Assembly: GCF_030272705.1 (NCBI RefSeq)
Contig: NZ_JARFYM010000009.1
Span: 1-64,000 of the forward strand
Source: Rhizobium mayense
GTDB lineage: Bacteria; Pseudomonadota; Alphaproteobacteria; Rhizobiales; Rhizobiaceae
Reading direction: 5' to 3'
Length of the DNA stretch: 64,000 nucleotides
Part shown: positions 26,582-36,271 of the stretch, one piece after another
Position numbering within the stretch: the first letter of the stretch is position 1
How the letters are laid out: each line of letters opens with the position of its first letter
Translations under genes and position numbers: made by a program
The notes under the pieces: generated by a model
Seen by the model: the letters and a program-made list of their open reading frames with translations, nothing else
What the model was told of the DNA's origin: nothing
Databases searched by the model: none

Positions 26582-28720
26582 TTATCCGGCGAGAACCGCA
26601 AGCAGTAGCAGCGCCACGATATTGGTGATCTTAATCGCCGGATTAACAGCGGGGCCGGCCGTGTCCTTGTAGGGATCGCCGACGGTGTCGCCGGTCACGG
26701 AAGCCTTGTGCGCCTCCGAGCCCTTCAGGTGACGCGCGCCGTCCTTGTCGACGAAACCGTCTTCGAAGCTCTTCTTGGCATTGTCCCAGGCGCCGCCACC
26801 CGACGTCATGGAAATAGCGACGAACAGTCCGTTGATGATGACGCCCAGCAACGAAGCACCGAGCGCGGCAAAGGCCGAAGCTTTCGAACCCGAAATCAGC
26901 AGCACGCCGAAATAGACGACGAGCGGCGCCAGTACCGGCAGCAGGGACGGAATGATCATCTCGCGAATGGCGGCCTTGGTCAGAAGGTCGACGGCCCGGC
27001 CGTAATCGGGGCGCTCAGTACCCTTCATAATGCCCGGCTTTTCGCGGAACTGCTTGCGCACCTCCTCGACGATCGCACCGGCCGCACGGCCGACGGCCGT
27101 CATGGCGATGCCGCCGAAAAGATAGGGAATCAGGCCGCCGAACAACAGGCCGGCCACGACATACGGGTTGGAGAGATCGAAGGAGATCGTGCCCACATTC
27201 GTGAAATATGGGAACTGATCGCCATGGGCCGCAAAATATTTCAGGTCGTTCGAATAGGCAGCGAACAGCACCAATGCGCCGAGGCCGGCCGAGCCGATGG
27301 CGTAGCCTTTGGTCACCGCCTTGGTGGTGTTGCCGACCGCATCCAGAGCGTCGGTCGATTTGCGCACTTCCGGCGGAAGATGCGACATTTCAGCAATACC
27401 GCCGGCATTGTCGGTGACCGGGCCGAAGGCGTCGAGCGCAACGATCATGCCGGCAAGGCCGAGCATGGCGGTGACCGCGATGCCGGTGCCGAACAGACCG
27501 CCAAGCTGATAGGTGGCAAGAATGCCGCCGACGATGACGATTGCCGGCAGCGCCGTCGATTCGAGAGAAACGGCGAGGCCTTGGATGACGTTGGTGCCAT
27601 GGCCGGTGACCGAGGCCTGGGCAATGGAATTGACCGGGCGCTTGTTGGTGCCGGTATAATATTCGGTGATGACGACGATCAGCGCGGTGACGATCAGGCC
27701 GACAATGCCGCAGATGAACAGCTTCGCGCCGGTGACGTCGAAGCCGGCGACCGCACCGATCGAACCCCAGCCGATTGTCAGCGACGTGGCGGCTGCAAGA
27801 CCTATGATCGACAGGATGCCGGTCGCAATCAGGCCCTTGTAGAGCGCGCCCATGATGGAGCCGTTCGTCCCGAGCTTGACGAAGAAGGTGCCGATGATCG
27901 ACGTGATGATGCAGGCGCCGCAGACCGCCAGCGGATAGACCATGGCCGAGGCGAGAACCGGCGTGCCGGCAAAGAAGATCGCGGCGAGGACCATGGTGGC
28001 GACGACGGAGACCGCATAGGTTTCGAAGAGGTCGGCGGCCATGCCTGCGCAGTCGCCGACATTGTCGCCGACGTTATCGGCAATGGTCGCGGGATTGCGC
28101 GGATCATCTTCGGGAATGCCGGCTTCCACCTTGCCGACGAGGTCGCCGCCGACATCCGCGCCTTTAGTGAAGATACCGCCGCCGAGACGCGCGAAGATCG
28201 AAATCAGCGAAGCGCCGAAACCTAGAGCCACCAGCGCGTCTATAACGTCGCGCGAGCCCGGTTCATGACCGAGAATGCTGGTCAACACATAGAAATAGAT
28301 GGAGACGCCGAGCAAAGCGAGGCCGGCAACCAGCATGCCGGTGATCGCGCCCGACTTGAAAGCAATGTCGAGACCGGCCGACAGGCTGTGCGACGAGGCC
28401 TGCGCAGTGCGGACATTGGCGCGCACGGAGACATGCATGCCGATGAACCCGGCGGAGCCCGACAGAATAGCACCGATCAGGAAGCCGATGGCGGCTTCGC
28501 CCGACAGAAGCAGCCAGGCCAGGATGAAAACGATAACGCCGACTATGGCAATGGTTCTATATTGACGCGCCAGGTAGGCTTGCGCGCCTTCCCGAATATA
28601 ACTTGCAATTTCCTGCATGCGTGCATTGCCCTGGTCGGCGGCAAGCACCGACCGGGTTGCCCAGACGGCGTAAATCACCGAGAGCAGTCCGCACGCGATA
28701 ACACCTAAAAGAATCGACAT
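26582..28720 (-). CDS. hppA: Membrane proton-pumping pyrophosphatase (K+-independent type)
   Basis: A 712-residue protein with about 15-16 membrane helices that couples pyrophosphate hydrolysis to proton export. Catalytic loops are intact: [59 protein letters not shown] and [18 protein letters not shown]. The subtype residue lies in [19 protein letters not shown], where Lys after GNTT marks the potassium-independent class (Ala in the K+-dependent class). The ATG at 28720 follows GGAGGGA. It shares the neighbourhood with nusB and ribH but is separated from nusB by about 245 bases. Confidence 0.95.
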   Translation of the reverse strand: MSILLGVIACGLLSVIYAVWATRSVLAADQGNARMQEIASYIREGAQAYLARQYRTIAIVGVIVFILAWLLLSGEAAIGFLIGAILSGSAGFIGMHVSVRANVRTAQASSHSLSAGLDIAFKSGAITGMLVAGLALLGVSIYFYVLTSILGHEPGSRDVIDALVALGFGASLISIFARLGGGIFTKGADVGGDLVGKVEAGIPEDDPRNPATIADNVGDNVGDCAGMAADLFETYAVSVVATMVLAAIFFAGTPVLASAMVYPLAVCGACIITSIIGTFFVKLGTNGSIMGALYKGLIATGILSIIGLAAATSLTIGWGSIGAVAGFDVTGAKLFICGIVGLIVTALIVVITEYYTGTNKRPVNSIAQASVTGHGTNVIQGLAVSLESTALPAIVIVGGILATYQLGGLFGTGIAVTAMLGLAGMIVALDAFGPVTDNAGGIAEMSHLPPEVRKSTDALDAVGNTTKAVTKGYAIGSAGLGALVLFAAYSNDLKYFAAHGDQFPYFTNVGTISFDLSNPYVVAGLLFGGLIPYLFGGIAMTAVGRAAGAIVEEVRKQFREKPGIMKGTERPDYGRAVDLLTKAAIREMIIPSLLPVLAPLVVYFGVLLISGSKASAFAALGASLLGVIINGLFVAISMTSGGGAWDNAKKSFEDGFVDKDGARHLKGSEAHKASVTGDTVGDPYKDTAGPAVNPAIKITNIVALLLLAVLAG

Positions 28721-28966
28721 TTCGCTTTTTCCCTCCAAAAAAGCCGGCGGTTCACTCCCTCGTCCGGCCGCCTGCAGCAAAAGCCAGCCCCTCCTCCAAG
28801 GGGCAGCAATTGTGCAGGGCGAGATTGCGTTTGCGAAAACGTCGCGTCAAGACCATCCACGGGTAAAACAACCAATGGAGGTTCAAAAGAACATTCGTCG
28901 GTGAAATCGGGCGCGAGCGAAAGAAACGAAAGCGGCAGGGATCAAGCACCGGCCTGATGACGGGCC

Positions 28967-29449
28967 TTATTTCTTGGCTTCGCCGCGGACCTGCTTGGCG
29001 ATTCGGTCGAGCACGGCGTTAACGAGCTTCGGCTCATCCTCCTCGAAGAAGGCGTGAGCGATCTCGACATATTCGGTGACGATGACGGGAACCGGCACGT
29101 CCTTGCGGTCGAGAAGCTCGAAAGTGCCGGCGCGCAGGATGGCGCGCACGGTGCTGTCAAGGCGCGATAGCGCCCAATCATCCTGCAGGGCGGAGCCGAT
29201 CAATGGATCGAGCCGGGTCTGCTCGCGCACGACACCGGAGACGATGGAGCGGAACCAGGATGCGTCGGCCTTCAGATAGGTCTCGCCGTCCAGCTCCTGC
29301 CCAAGACGGTGTGCTTCGTATTCAGCCACCACCTCCAGCACGCCGGTTCCGCCAATATCCATCTGATAGAGCGCCTGAACGGCAGCGAGACGTGCTGCGC
29401 CCCGCTGGTTCGCAGTCTTTGCCGGTCGCTCGTTATCCTGATTTCCCAT
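28967..29449 (-). CDS. nusB: Transcription antitermination factor NusB
   Basis: A 160-residue all-helical RNA-binding protein of rRNA antitermination. The family pattern is seen: [49 protein letters not shown], and [37 protein letters not shown]. The start at 29449 is four bases after the ribH stop; an ATG at 29461 would overlap ribH by eight bases and has a poorer ribosome site. The ribH-nusB order is conserved in many Proteobacteria. Confidence 0.94.
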   Translation of the reverse strand: MGNQDNERPAKTANQRGAARLAAVQALYQMDIGGTGVLEVVAEYEAHRLGQELDGETYLKADASWFRSIVSGVVREQTRLDPLIGSALQDDWALSRLDSTVRAILRAGTFELLDRKDVPVPVIVTEYVEIAHAFFEEDEPKLVNAVLDRIAKQVRGEAKK

Positions 29450-29453
29450 GAAC

Positions 29454-29909
29454 TTATGCACCCAACTTTTGTTTCAGCGCGATCATCGTCAGCGCTGCGC
29501 GGGCGGCAAAACCACCCTTGTCCTTGTCCGAACGGCGCGCGCGCACCCAGGCCTGATCGTCGTTTTCGACAGTCAGGATTCCGTTGCCGATCGCCAGAGA
29601 TTCGCTGACGGCGAGATCCATCAGCGCACGCGAGGATTCATTAGAGACGATGTCGAAATGATAGGTCTCGCCGCGGATGACCATGCCGAGGGCGACATAT
29701 CCGTCATATTCGGTGCCGCCGTTATCGGCGCCATCAAGCGCCATGGCGATAGCTGCCGGAATCTCCAGCGCGCCGGGCACGGTGACGACGTCATAGGTCG
29801 CGCCGGCCTCTTCGAGCGCGGTCTTGGCGCCGTCGAGAAGAGCGTCGGCCATATCATCGTAGAAGCGAGCTTCGACGATGAGGATGTGGGCATTGGTAGA
29901 GCTGGACAT
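29454..29909 (-). CDS. ribH: 6,7-dimethyl-8-ribityllumazine synthase
   Basis: A 151-residue lumazine synthase, penultimate step of riboflavin synthesis: it joins the pyrimidine amine and 3,4-dihydroxybutanone 4-phosphate. Signature regions are [59 protein letters not shown] with the conserved catalytic His in the GETYHFD block, and [24 protein letters not shown] precedes the ATG. It is transcribed with nusB. The cupin-GNAT genes separate it from ribE/ribD. Confidence 0.95.
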   Translation of the reverse strand: MSSSTNAHILIVEARFYDDMADALLDGAKTALEEAGATYDVVTVPGALEIPAAIAMALDGADNGGTEYDGYVALGMVIRGETYHFDIVSNESSRALMDLAVSESLAIGNGILTVENDDQAWVRARRSDKDKGGFAARAALTMIALKQKLGA

Positions 29910-30110
29910 ACGTCACCTGCTGAGTGGGAGGGCGGGCAGCACCTTGATAAGGGCGGGTCAAACCACGGCGGGCCGCGCTTGGCAAGTGTTTTTCGGATGC
30001 CTTGGCTGATTCTGATCCGGATTTGGGGAACATTGAAGCGTGCCAGAAATTGTATCTTCCACCAGCTCACTCGCTTCGCTAATAATTTCGCACTGACAGG
30101 GAGGAACTTG

Positions 30111-30614
30111 ATGACAGAGAAAACCAGACACGCTGTCAACCTTGGCGAGCTACAGCTCGATCATTGGCAGCAGGGAGATTTTTTTTCGAGCAGCGATGTC
30201 TCCTTTGGCGCACTGCTTGGGCTGAAAGATCTCGGCATCAGCTATAACGAAGTGCCGTCCGGCAAATCCGGCTGTCCATTTCACAACCATCACGTCGAAG
30301 AGGAACTCTTCGTCATTCTCGACGGCGAAGGCGAATATCGCTTCGGAAGCGAGCGTATTCTAGTCGCGAAAGGCGATGTAATGGGAGCACCTGCCGGTGG
30401 CCATGAAACCGCCCATCAGCTCATCAATATTGGCCCGGGCGTACTGATCTATCTCGTCATCTCGACCAAAGCCCAAACAGAGATTGTCGAATACCCCGAC
30501 TCCGGCAAGTTCATGGCGAAGACTAATCGCCTCGGCGAGACGCCGCGGCGATTCAGCTTCATCGGGCGCGAGGGCGGCGCCGTGGATTATTGGGACGGCG
30601 AAACGGGAGCATGA
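30111..30614 (+). CDS. Cupin-domain protein
   Basis: A 167-residue single-domain cupin. Motif 1 is complete (CPFHNHHVEEELFVILDGEGEYRFG), giving the His-His-Glu metal site; motif 2 is GDVMGAPAGGHETAHQLINIG with a late His. The C-terminus (EYPDSGKFMAKTNRLGETPRRFSFIGREGGAVDYWDGE) is typical of a widespread cupin group of unknown substrate. GGGAGG precedes the ATG at 30111. Its last base triplet overlaps the GNAT start (ATGA), so the two are co-translated. Confidence 0.83.
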   Translation: MTEKTRHAVNLGELQLDHWQQGDFFSSSDVSFGALLGLKDLGISYNEVPSGKSGCPFHNHHVEEELFVILDGEGEYRFGSERILVAKGDVMGAPAGGHETAHQLINIGPGVLIYLVISTKAQTEIVEYPDSGKFMAKTNRLGETPRRFSFIGREGGAVDYWDGETGA

Positions 30615-31189
30615 AACGGATGAGCATGAATGTAGAAATGGTTGACCGGAAGGAAGCTGCTCCCGCCATGACCATGGTTCCGACATTGATAACCGAGCGC
30701 CTCATTCTCCGCGCTCATCGGCTGGAGGATTTCGACGATTATACGGCCTTCTGGACGCAAGAAGACCTTGTCCGTTACATCGGCGGCGAGCCGTCGACAC
30801 GCGAACAGGCCTGGTCGCGCCTGTTGCGTTATGCCGGCATGTGGCACCACCTTGGCTTCGGTTTTTTCGCCGTCGAAGAACGTCAGAGCGGCCGCTTCAT
30901 CGGTGAAGTCGGCTTCCTCGACCTCCATCGCGACATGCACCCGACCACCACCGAAGGGACGCTGGAATCCGGCTGGGGGATCACACCGGCGCTGCAGGGC
31001 AGAGGCTATGCAACGGAAGCCGTCAAGGCGGCGATCGCCTGGGCCGACGACACATTCCCCGGCCGCCGCATGACCTGCATCGTCGATCCGGAAAACAGGC
31101 CGTCGTTGCGCGTCGCCGAAAAAGTCGGCTTCCGCCGGATCGGCGAAGTGATGTACAAGGACAAATCCAACGTCATGTTTGAGCGCTAG
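30611..31189 (+). CDS. GNAT-family N-acetyltransferase (RimJ-like)
   Basis: A 192-residue acetyltransferase of the acetyltransf_3 (RimJ/RimL) type: LITERLILRAHRLEDFDDYTAFW, FFAVEERQSGRFIGEVGFLDL, ESGWGITPALQGRGYATEAVKAAIAWA (the acetyl-CoA loop) and CIVDPENRPSLRVAEKVGF. The acceptor could be a protein N-terminus, an amine or an antibiotic; not decidable. The start at 30611 overlaps the cupin stop and follows GGGAG. A TTG start at 30590 is less likely. It converges with ribE across a terminator hairpin. Confidence 0.85.
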   Translation: MKRMSMNVEMVDRKEAAPAMTMVPTLITERLILRAHRLEDFDDYTAFWTQEDLVRYIGGEPSTREQAWSRLLRYAGMWHHLGFGFFAVEERQSGRFIGEVGFLDLHRDMHPTTTEGTLESGWGITPALQGRGYATEAVKAAIAWADDTFPGRRMTCIVDPENRPSLRVAEKVGFRRIGEVMYKDKSNVMFER

Positions 31190-31217
31190 CTGCCCGAAAA
31201 AGTGCTGGCACAAAGAT

Positions 31218-31240
31218 GCCGCCATCAAACCGATGGCGGC
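31218..31240. terminator. Hairpin between the GNAT gene and ribE
   Basis: GCCGCCATC-AAACC-GATGGCGGC is a perfect 9-bp stem lying between convergent genes, about 30 bases after both stops. On the minus strand it is followed by ATCTTTG, a poor T-run, and on the plus strand by GGACAGG. It is probably a weak bidirectional terminator or 3' stabiliser. Confidence 0.55.
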
Positions 31241-31268
31241 GGACAGGGAGCGCGATTGACGCCTCGAA

Positions 31269-31889
31269 TCAGCTTTCCCGCGCCACCGGAAATTCAGCCA
31301 GCCGCGCGGCATAGCGGGCCATGGTGTCGACTTCGAAATTGACGAAATCGCCGGCCTTACGCTCACCCCAGGTGGTGACCTCCAGCGTATGACGAATGAG
31401 GAGCACGTCGAAATCCGTGCCGTCGACGGCGTTTACCGTCAGCGACGTGCCATCGAGCGCGATCGAGCCCTTGGGAGCGACGAATTTTGCGAGATGCGCC
31501 GGGGCGCGCAGGCGGAAGCGGGTGGCGTCGCCTTCCGCCGTCACCGACAGGATCTCCGCCTTGCCATCGACATGACCGGAGACGATGTGGCCGCCGAGCT
31601 CATCGCCGATCTTCAGCGAGCGCTCGAGATTGATGTTGCTGCCAGCTTCCCAGGTGCCGATGGTGGTTAGCCGCAGGGCTTCTTCCCAGGCTTCCACCTC
31701 AAACCAGCGGCCGTTGCTGCCGGCTTCCGGCAGGCCTGTCACCGTCAGGCAGATGCCGGAATGGGAGATCGAGGCCCCCATATCGATCGTTGCCGGATCG
31801 TAATTGGTGGCGACACGCAGCTTGATGCCTTCCTTGAGCGGAGAGACCGATTCGACCTTGCCGATGTCGGTGACAATTCCGGTAAACAT
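31269..31889 (-). CDS. ribE: Riboflavin synthase (alpha chain)
   Basis: A 206-residue riboflavin synthase that dismutates two lumazine molecules to riboflavin. Two lumazine-binding repeats are visible: MFTGIVTDIGKVESV...ISHSGICLTVTGL, and NLERSLKIGDELGGHIVSGHVDG...GSIALDGTSLTVNAV. The start codon overlaps the ribD stop by one base (TAATG), showing translational coupling. It ends the glyA-nrdR-ribD-ribE transcript. In other nomenclature the gene is ribC. Confidence 0.94.
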   Translation of the reverse strand: MFTGIVTDIGKVESVSPLKEGIKLRVATNYDPATIDMGASISHSGICLTVTGLPEAGSNGRWFEVEAWEEALRLTTIGTWEAGSNINLERSLKIGDELGGHIVSGHVDGKAEILSVTAEGDATRFRLRAPAHLAKFVAPKGSIALDGTSLTVNAVDGTDFDVLLIRHTLEVTTWGERKAGDFVNFEVDTMARYAARLAEFPVARES

Positions 31890-32998
31890 TAAAAACCTCT
31901 TTCAAATTCGTCGCAGCGATCATCGCCAAACCGGCTCGCGCGGATATGTCTGAAACTGGCTGGGATATTGGTCTTCGTGACAGGCGATTCAATACCGCCC
32001 TCGCCGATCGTACCCGGCCCCTGGAACAGAAGGATGCGGTCAACGAGATCGGCGGCGAGAAAACGCTGCGCCGTCCTTGCTCCGCCTTCGACTAAGAGAG
32101 AGGAGATGCCGCGCGTCGCCAGCGCCTCAAGCAATTCTCCCGGCTCGCTGGAGTTGGATTGCAACACTTCGGCGCCGGCGGCATCCAGTGCGGCGCGGCG
32201 GCCCATGAAGGCCTTGTCCGCATTTTCATCGAAGGGCGGCGGATGGCCGGCCACGACCATGAGCCCGTATTGTTGTGCCGTCTTCACGAGCTTGCTGCCG
32301 AGAGGAAGCCGAAGCTGATCGTCGATGACGATCCGCAACGGCGTGTGGCCTTCCAGCCCCGGCAGACGGCTGGTCAATTCCGGATCATCCGCTATCGCAG
32401 TGCCGATGCCGACAAGAATGGCGTCGCTTTCGGCGCGCACGACCTGCACCTGGGCACGGGCGACATCGCCAGTGATGCGTACCTGCCCCTCGCCTGTTTT
32501 GCCAATCATCCCATCTGCGGAAACAGCAAGTTTGAGAGTCACATAGGGCCGGTTTCTCGTCTGGCGCATGAGATAGCCGGCAAGCGAGCGCCTGCCCTCT
32601 TCCTCAAGAATGCCGGCATCGACTTCGATCCCCGCATCCCGCAGCATTGCAATGCCGCGACCAGAAACACGCTGGTCGGGATCGGTAACGCTGATGACGA
32701 CGCGAGCGACGCCATAGGCAATGAGCGCCTCGGCGCAGGGCGGGGTCTTGCCGTAATGGGAACAGGGCTCGAGCGTGACGTAGGCGGTCGCTCCCTTCGC
32801 CGCCTCGCCGGCCTCGGCCAGGGCTTGCGGCTCGGCATGCGGCCGGCCGTCAAGCGCTGTGACGGCACGGCCGATGACGGCACCGTCCTTGACGATCAGG
32901 CAACCGACCGACGGATTAGTGTTGGTGAGACCCAAATGCCAGCGCGACAGGCGGATCGCCGCGGCCATGAAACGTTCGTCCTCAGGCCGGGGCGCCAT
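31889..32998 (-). CDS. ribD: Bifunctional riboflavin deaminase/reductase RibD
   Basis: A 369-residue enzyme with an N-terminal deaminase domain (zinc motif HAEPQALAEAG and PCSHYGKTPPCAEALI) and a C-terminal NADPH-dependent reductase domain (NRPYVTLKLAVSADGMIG, DAILVGIGTAIADDPELTSRLPG, SSLLVEGGARTAQRFL). It performs the second and third steps from GTP-derived pyrimidine. It starts two bases after the nrdR stop and overlaps ribE by one base, so belongs to one tight operon. Confidence 0.95.
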   Translation of the reverse strand: MAPRPEDERFMAAAIRLSRWHLGLTNTNPSVGCLIVKDGAVIGRAVTALDGRPHAEPQALAEAGEAAKGATAYVTLEPCSHYGKTPPCAEALIAYGVARVVISVTDPDQRVSGRGIAMLRDAGIEVDAGILEEEGRRSLAGYLMRQTRNRPYVTLKLAVSADGMIGKTGEGQVRITGDVARAQVQVVRAESDAILVGIGTAIADDPELTSRLPGLEGHTPLRIVIDDQLRLPLGSKLVKTAQQYGLMVVAGHPPPFDENADKAFMGRRAALDAAGAEVLQSNSSEPGELLEALATRGISSLLVEGGARTAQRFLAADLVDRILLFQGPGTIGEGGIESPVTKTNIPASFRHIRASRFGDDRCDEFERGF

Positions 32999-33000
32999 GG

Positions 33001-33477
33001 TCAGGTGTCCAGCGGATCGCGGGCGATCTTGGCGTTGATCTCGGTAATCACCTGCTCGAAATCCTCCGCATGCGAGAAATCGCGATAGACGGAAGCATAG
33101 CGCACGAAGGCGACGTCATCGAGGCTCTTCAAAGCTTCCAGCACCTGCAGGCCGATCTGCTCCGAACTGATTTCCGTTTCGCCGGAGCTTTCCAGGCGGC
33201 GAACGATGCCGGAGACGGCACGCTCGATGCGATCGCGGTCGACCGGGCGCTTACGCAACGCGATCTCGAAAGAGCGCACCAGCTTGTCCCGATCGAAGGG
33301 CACCTTTCGACCGGTCTTCTTGATGACCATCAATTCGCGCAGTTGCACGCGCTCGAAGGTCGTGAAACGGCCGCCGCAATCCGGACAGATGCGCCGCCGG
33401 CGGATGGAGGTGTTATCCTCCGCCGGGCGCGAATCCTTGACCTGGGTATCTTCAGAGCCGCAGTAAGGGCAGCGCAT
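33001..33477 (-). CDS. nrdR: Transcriptional repressor NrdR
   Basis: A 158-residue regulator of ribonucleotide reductase genes. The N-terminal zinc ribbon has CPYC and CPDC pairs ([18 protein letters not shown]...[21 protein letters not shown]), followed by an ATP-cone domain ([25 protein letters not shown]...[27 protein letters not shown]). It senses dATP/ATP. NrdR boxes on nrd genes lie outside this window. It lies nine bases after glyA and two before ribD; the glyA-nrdR-rib order is common in alphaproteobacteria. Confidence 0.96.
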   Translation of the reverse strand: MRCPYCGSEDTQVKDSRPAEDNTSIRRRRICPDCGGRFTTFERVQLRELMVIKKTGRKVPFDRDKLVRSFEIALRKRPVDRDRIERAVSGIVRRLESSGETEISSEQIGLQVLEALKSLDDVAFVRYASVYRDFSHAEDFEQVITEINAKIARDPLDT

Positions 33478-33486
33478 GCGCTCTCC

Positions 33487-34785
33487 TCAACCCATGTAGC
33501 CGTACATGGGGAAACGGCCGGTGAGATTGACCACCTTTTCGCGCACAGCAGCCTCGACAGCGGCATTGCCTTCATCGGAATTGGCGACCTTCAGGCCGTC
33601 AAGCACTTCGATGATGAGATTGCCGATTTCGCGGAATTCGGCTTCCTTGAAACCGCGCGTCGTGCCGGCCGGTGTACCAAGACGGACGCCGGAGGTGACG
33701 AATGGCTTTTCCGGATCGAACGGGATGCCGTTCTTGTTACAGGTCACGTAAGCGCGGCCGAGAGCGGCTTCGGCGCGCTTGCCGGTGGCGTTCTTCTTGC
33801 GCAGGTCGACCAGCATCAGGTGGTTGTCCGTGCCGCCGGACACGACGTCCAGACCGCCGGCGATCAGCGTTTCCGCAAGCGCCTTGGCATTCTTGACGAT
33901 CTGCGCGGTATAGTCCTTGAACTCCGGCTGCAGGGCTTCGCCGAGAGCAACTGCCTTGGCGGCGATGACGTGCATCAGCGGACCGCCCTGGAGGCCGGGG
34001 AAGACGGCCGAATTGAACTTCTTCGCCAGATCCTCCTCATTGGTGAGGATCATGCCGCCGCGCGGGCCGCGGAGCGACTTGTGGGTCGTGGTCGTTGCCA
34101 CATGGCAATGCGGGAACGGCGACGGGTGCTGGCCACCGGCAACGAGGCCGGCAATATGGGCCATGTCGACCATCAGATAGGCGCCGACACTATCGGCGAT
34201 CTCGCGGAAGCGCTTCCAGTCCCAGATGCGGGAATAGGCCGTGCCGCCGGCGATGATCAGCTTCGGCTTGTGCTCTTCCGCCTTGCGCTGAACCGCATCC
34301 ATGTCGAGCAGGTTGTCGCCTTCGCGCACGCCGTAGGAAACGACGTTGAACCACTTGCCGGACATGTTGACCGGCGAACCATGCGTGAGGTGGCCGCCCG
34401 AATTGAGATCGAGACCCATGAAGGTATCGCCCGGCTGCAGCAGCGCCAGGAAGACCGCCTGGTTCATCTGCGAACCGGAGTTCGGCTGGACATTGGCGAA
34501 GTTGACACCGAACAGTTTCTTGGCGCGTTCGATGGCGAGTTCTTCGGCGATATCGACGAACTGGCAGCCGCCGTAATAGCGCTTGCCCGGATAGCCTTCG
34601 GCATATTTGTTCGTCATGATCGAGCCCTGCGCTTCCAAGACGGCGCGGGAAACGATGTTTTCCGAGGCGATCAGCTCGATCTCATGCCGCTGACGACCCA
34701 ATTCCTTGTTGATCGCGCCAAAGATCTCCGGATCGGTATCGGCAAGCGAGCGATTGAAGAAGGGTTCGGTGGAAGCATTGGTCAT
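33487..34785 (-). CDS. glyA: Serine hydroxymethyltransferase
   Basis: A 432-residue PLP enzyme that interconverts serine and glycine with tetrahydrofolate, the main source of one-carbon units. Visible features are [37 protein letters not shown], the PLP-lysine motif [16 protein letters not shown] and [18 protein letters not shown]. The ATG at 34785 follows AGGAG; the frame runs to 34869 through leader sequence. First gene of the glyA-nrdR-ribD-ribE operon. Confidence 0.96.
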   Translation of the reverse strand: MTNASTEPFFNRSLADTDPEIFGAINKELGRQRHEIELIASENIVSRAVLEAQGSIMTNKYAEGYPGKRYYGGCQFVDIAEELAIERAKKLFGVNFANVQPNSGSQMNQAVFLALLQPGDTFMGLDLNSGGHLTHGSPVNMSGKWFNVVSYGVREGDNLLDMDAVQRKAEEHKPKLIIAGGTAYSRIWDWKRFREIADSVGAYLMVDMAHIAGLVAGGQHPSPFPHCHVATTTTHKSLRGPRGGMILTNEEDLAKKFNSAVFPGLQGGPLMHVIAAKAVALGEALQPEFKDYTAQIVKNAKALAETLIAGGLDVVSGGTDNHLMLVDLRKKNATGKRAEAALGRAYVTCNKNGIPFDPEKPFVTSGVRLGTPAGTTRGFKEAEFREIGNLIIEVLDGLKVANSDEGNAAVEAAVREKVVNLTGRFPMYGYMG

Positions 34786-34860
34786 CGTGGAAGCTCCTGA
34801 ACGGGCCGGAACGGCAATGGAGACGGTATTAGCGTCAGGGTCGCCCGAGAGCAATACGAT

Positions 34861-34948
34861 GAGCGACATTTGCTGGGCATTCTACGATGAGTGCTTCGGG
34901 CAAATGGAAAAGCCGCATCCGAAGATGCGGCTTCCATAAATGTCGCTC
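34861..34948. terminator. LdtP terminator framed by an 11-base inverted repeat
   Basis: AGCCGCATC-CGAA-GATGCGGCT (34911-34932) reads on the minus strand as a 9-bp stem with a UUCG tetraloop followed by TTTTCC, so it terminates LdtP transcription. Around it, GAGCGACATTT (34861-34871) and AAATGTCGCTC (34938-34948) form a second, perfect 11-base inverted repeat, which would extend the structure in any transcript reading through towards glyA. Confidence 0.7.
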
Positions 34949-34960
34949 ACGTCAGGCCGA

Positions 34961-36271
34961 TTATTGAACCGGCTGCTCCATGCCCTGCGTCGTATCCAGG
35001 GCCAACTCGGAATTGCCATCTAGCTGGTAGATATCGTCGCGGAACTGAACGATGCCATCGGCAGCGCCCCAGGCGGAAATATAGACGAAGTAGACCGGAA
35101 CTTCCGTCGCCAATGTGATCGGTGTGTTGACGCGGGTGGCGATGACCTGCTCGATGTGCTGGCGCGGCCAGCCCGGAGTTTCAGCCAGCAGCCAGGTCGC
35201 CAAGTCGCGCACGTTCTGAACGCGCACACAGCCCGAGCTGTCGAAACGCATCAGCTTGTTGAACAAGCCCTGTTCAGGCGTGTCGTGCATATATTCGTTG
35301 TTGGGGTTATGGAAGTTGATTTTCGTGGACGCCATGGCGTTCAGCTTGCCCGGATCCTGGCGGAACATCAGATCCGGCGCCTTGTCGGAATTCCAGTCGA
35401 TCGTCTCAGGTGCAACTTCGTTGCCCTTTCCGTCGAGAAGGCGGATGTTGCTCTTCTTCAGGTAGGTCGGATCCTTCCGCATCAGCGGCACGATGTCCTT
35501 GATGATGATGGAGCGTGGCGCCGTCCAATAAGGGTTGAGGATGACCTCGTAGATCTTTGAATTGATGAGGTGCGTCGGGCGTGAGAGGCGGCCGACGATC
35601 GCTTCATGGCGCAGCGCCACCTGACCATCCTGCACGGCTTCGACATAGGTCGCCGGGACATTGACCATGACATGACGGCGGCCGAGATCGGCCGGGAAAG
35701 TCTGCAGGCGGATGAGGTTGGTGTTCAGCTGCTGCAGGCGGACATCAGCGGGGATATTCATCGCCTTCAGCGTGAACTCGCCGAGAACACCATCCGGCGG
35801 CAGGCCGTGGCGAGCCTGGAAGCGCTTGACTGCGCCGTCGACATAGGAGTCGAAGGCAGTCGACATGCCTGCTTCACGCGGCAGGTCGCCGGTTATCGTC
35901 AGATGCTGGCGCAGCGCCTGTACGGAGCCGTCGTTGACACCGAGTTGAAGCGTTTGGTCGCCGGGGTTGATCTGCGGCCAGCCGCCATTGGCGACGATGC
36001 TCTGATACTGGGCGATCGCCTGCTGGATGTTCGGTACGGAATCTGGCCCGAGGATCGGCGTGTTGGAGACAACCGCTGCGGCGGTACGCGCGGCCGCCTT
36101 CGCATCGAACTGATCGTCCCAGTTGCCGCGGGCCCGGTTGTTGATCAGCGCACTGAGAGGCGTCTGGTCCTGTGCAAGAGCCGGAGCTGCCAAAGCGGCG
36201 ACGCCTAAAGTTGCCGCAGACCGCAGGAAGGAGCGGCGCGAGAAAGGTTCAATTCCGTTTTTCTTCGACAT
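34961..36271 (-). CDS. ldtP: L,D-transpeptidase (LdtP / YcbB-like)
   Basis: A 436-residue periplasmic enzyme. A twin-arginine-like leader (SRRSFLRSAATLGVAALAAPALA) is followed by a peptidoglycan-binding-like segment (SYVDGAVKRFQARHGLPPDGVLGEFTLKAMNIP) and a YkuD catalytic domain with NPYWTAPRSIIIKDIVPLMRKDPTYLKK, YMHDTP and the nucleophile motif RFDSSGCVRVQNVRDLA. The motif is SSGC rather than SHGC, as in E. coli YcbB. It makes 3-3 cross-links or attaches ligands to peptidoglycan. The ATG at 36271 follows GGTGGGA. The homologue in Liberibacter is controlled by LdtR, encoded just upstream here. Confidence 0.9.
   Translation of the reverse strand: MSKKNGIEPFSRRSFLRSAATLGVAALAAPALAQDQTPLSALINNRARGNWDDQFDAKAAARTAAAVVSNTPILGPDSVPNIQQAIAQYQSIVANGGWPQINPGDQTLQLGVNDGSVQALRQHLTITGDLPREAGMSTAFDSYVDGAVKRFQARHGLPPDGVLGEFTLKAMNIPADVRLQQLNTNLIRLQTFPADLGRRHVMVNVPATYVEAVQDGQVALRHEAIVGRLSRPTHLINSKIYEVILNPYWTAPRSIIIKDIVPLMRKDPTYLKKSNIRLLDGKGNEVAPETIDWNSDKAPDLMFRQDPGKLNAMASTKINFHNPNNEYMHDTPEQGLFNKLMRFDSSGCVRVQNVRDLATWLLAETPGWPRQHIEQVIATRVNTPITLATEVPVYFVYISAWGAADGIVQFRDDIYQLDGNSELALDTTQGMEQPVQ

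Noticed and set aside
26708-28225. 505-codon open frame antisense to the pyrophosphatase gene
   Set aside because: It is the reverse frame of a GC-rich conserved gene, rich in Arg/Asp/Gly with no family resemblance or ribosome site. The pyrophosphatase motifs on the other strand are beyond doubt.
29910-30110. Possible FMN riboswitch upstream of ribH
   Set aside because: The gap is long enough but the conserved RFN-element helices and consensus boxes were not seen.
33070-34800. 576-codon open frame antisense to nrdR and glyA
   Set aside because: It is a codon-bias shadow. Both genes on the minus strand have complete catalytic motifs and the reverse product matches nothing I recognise.
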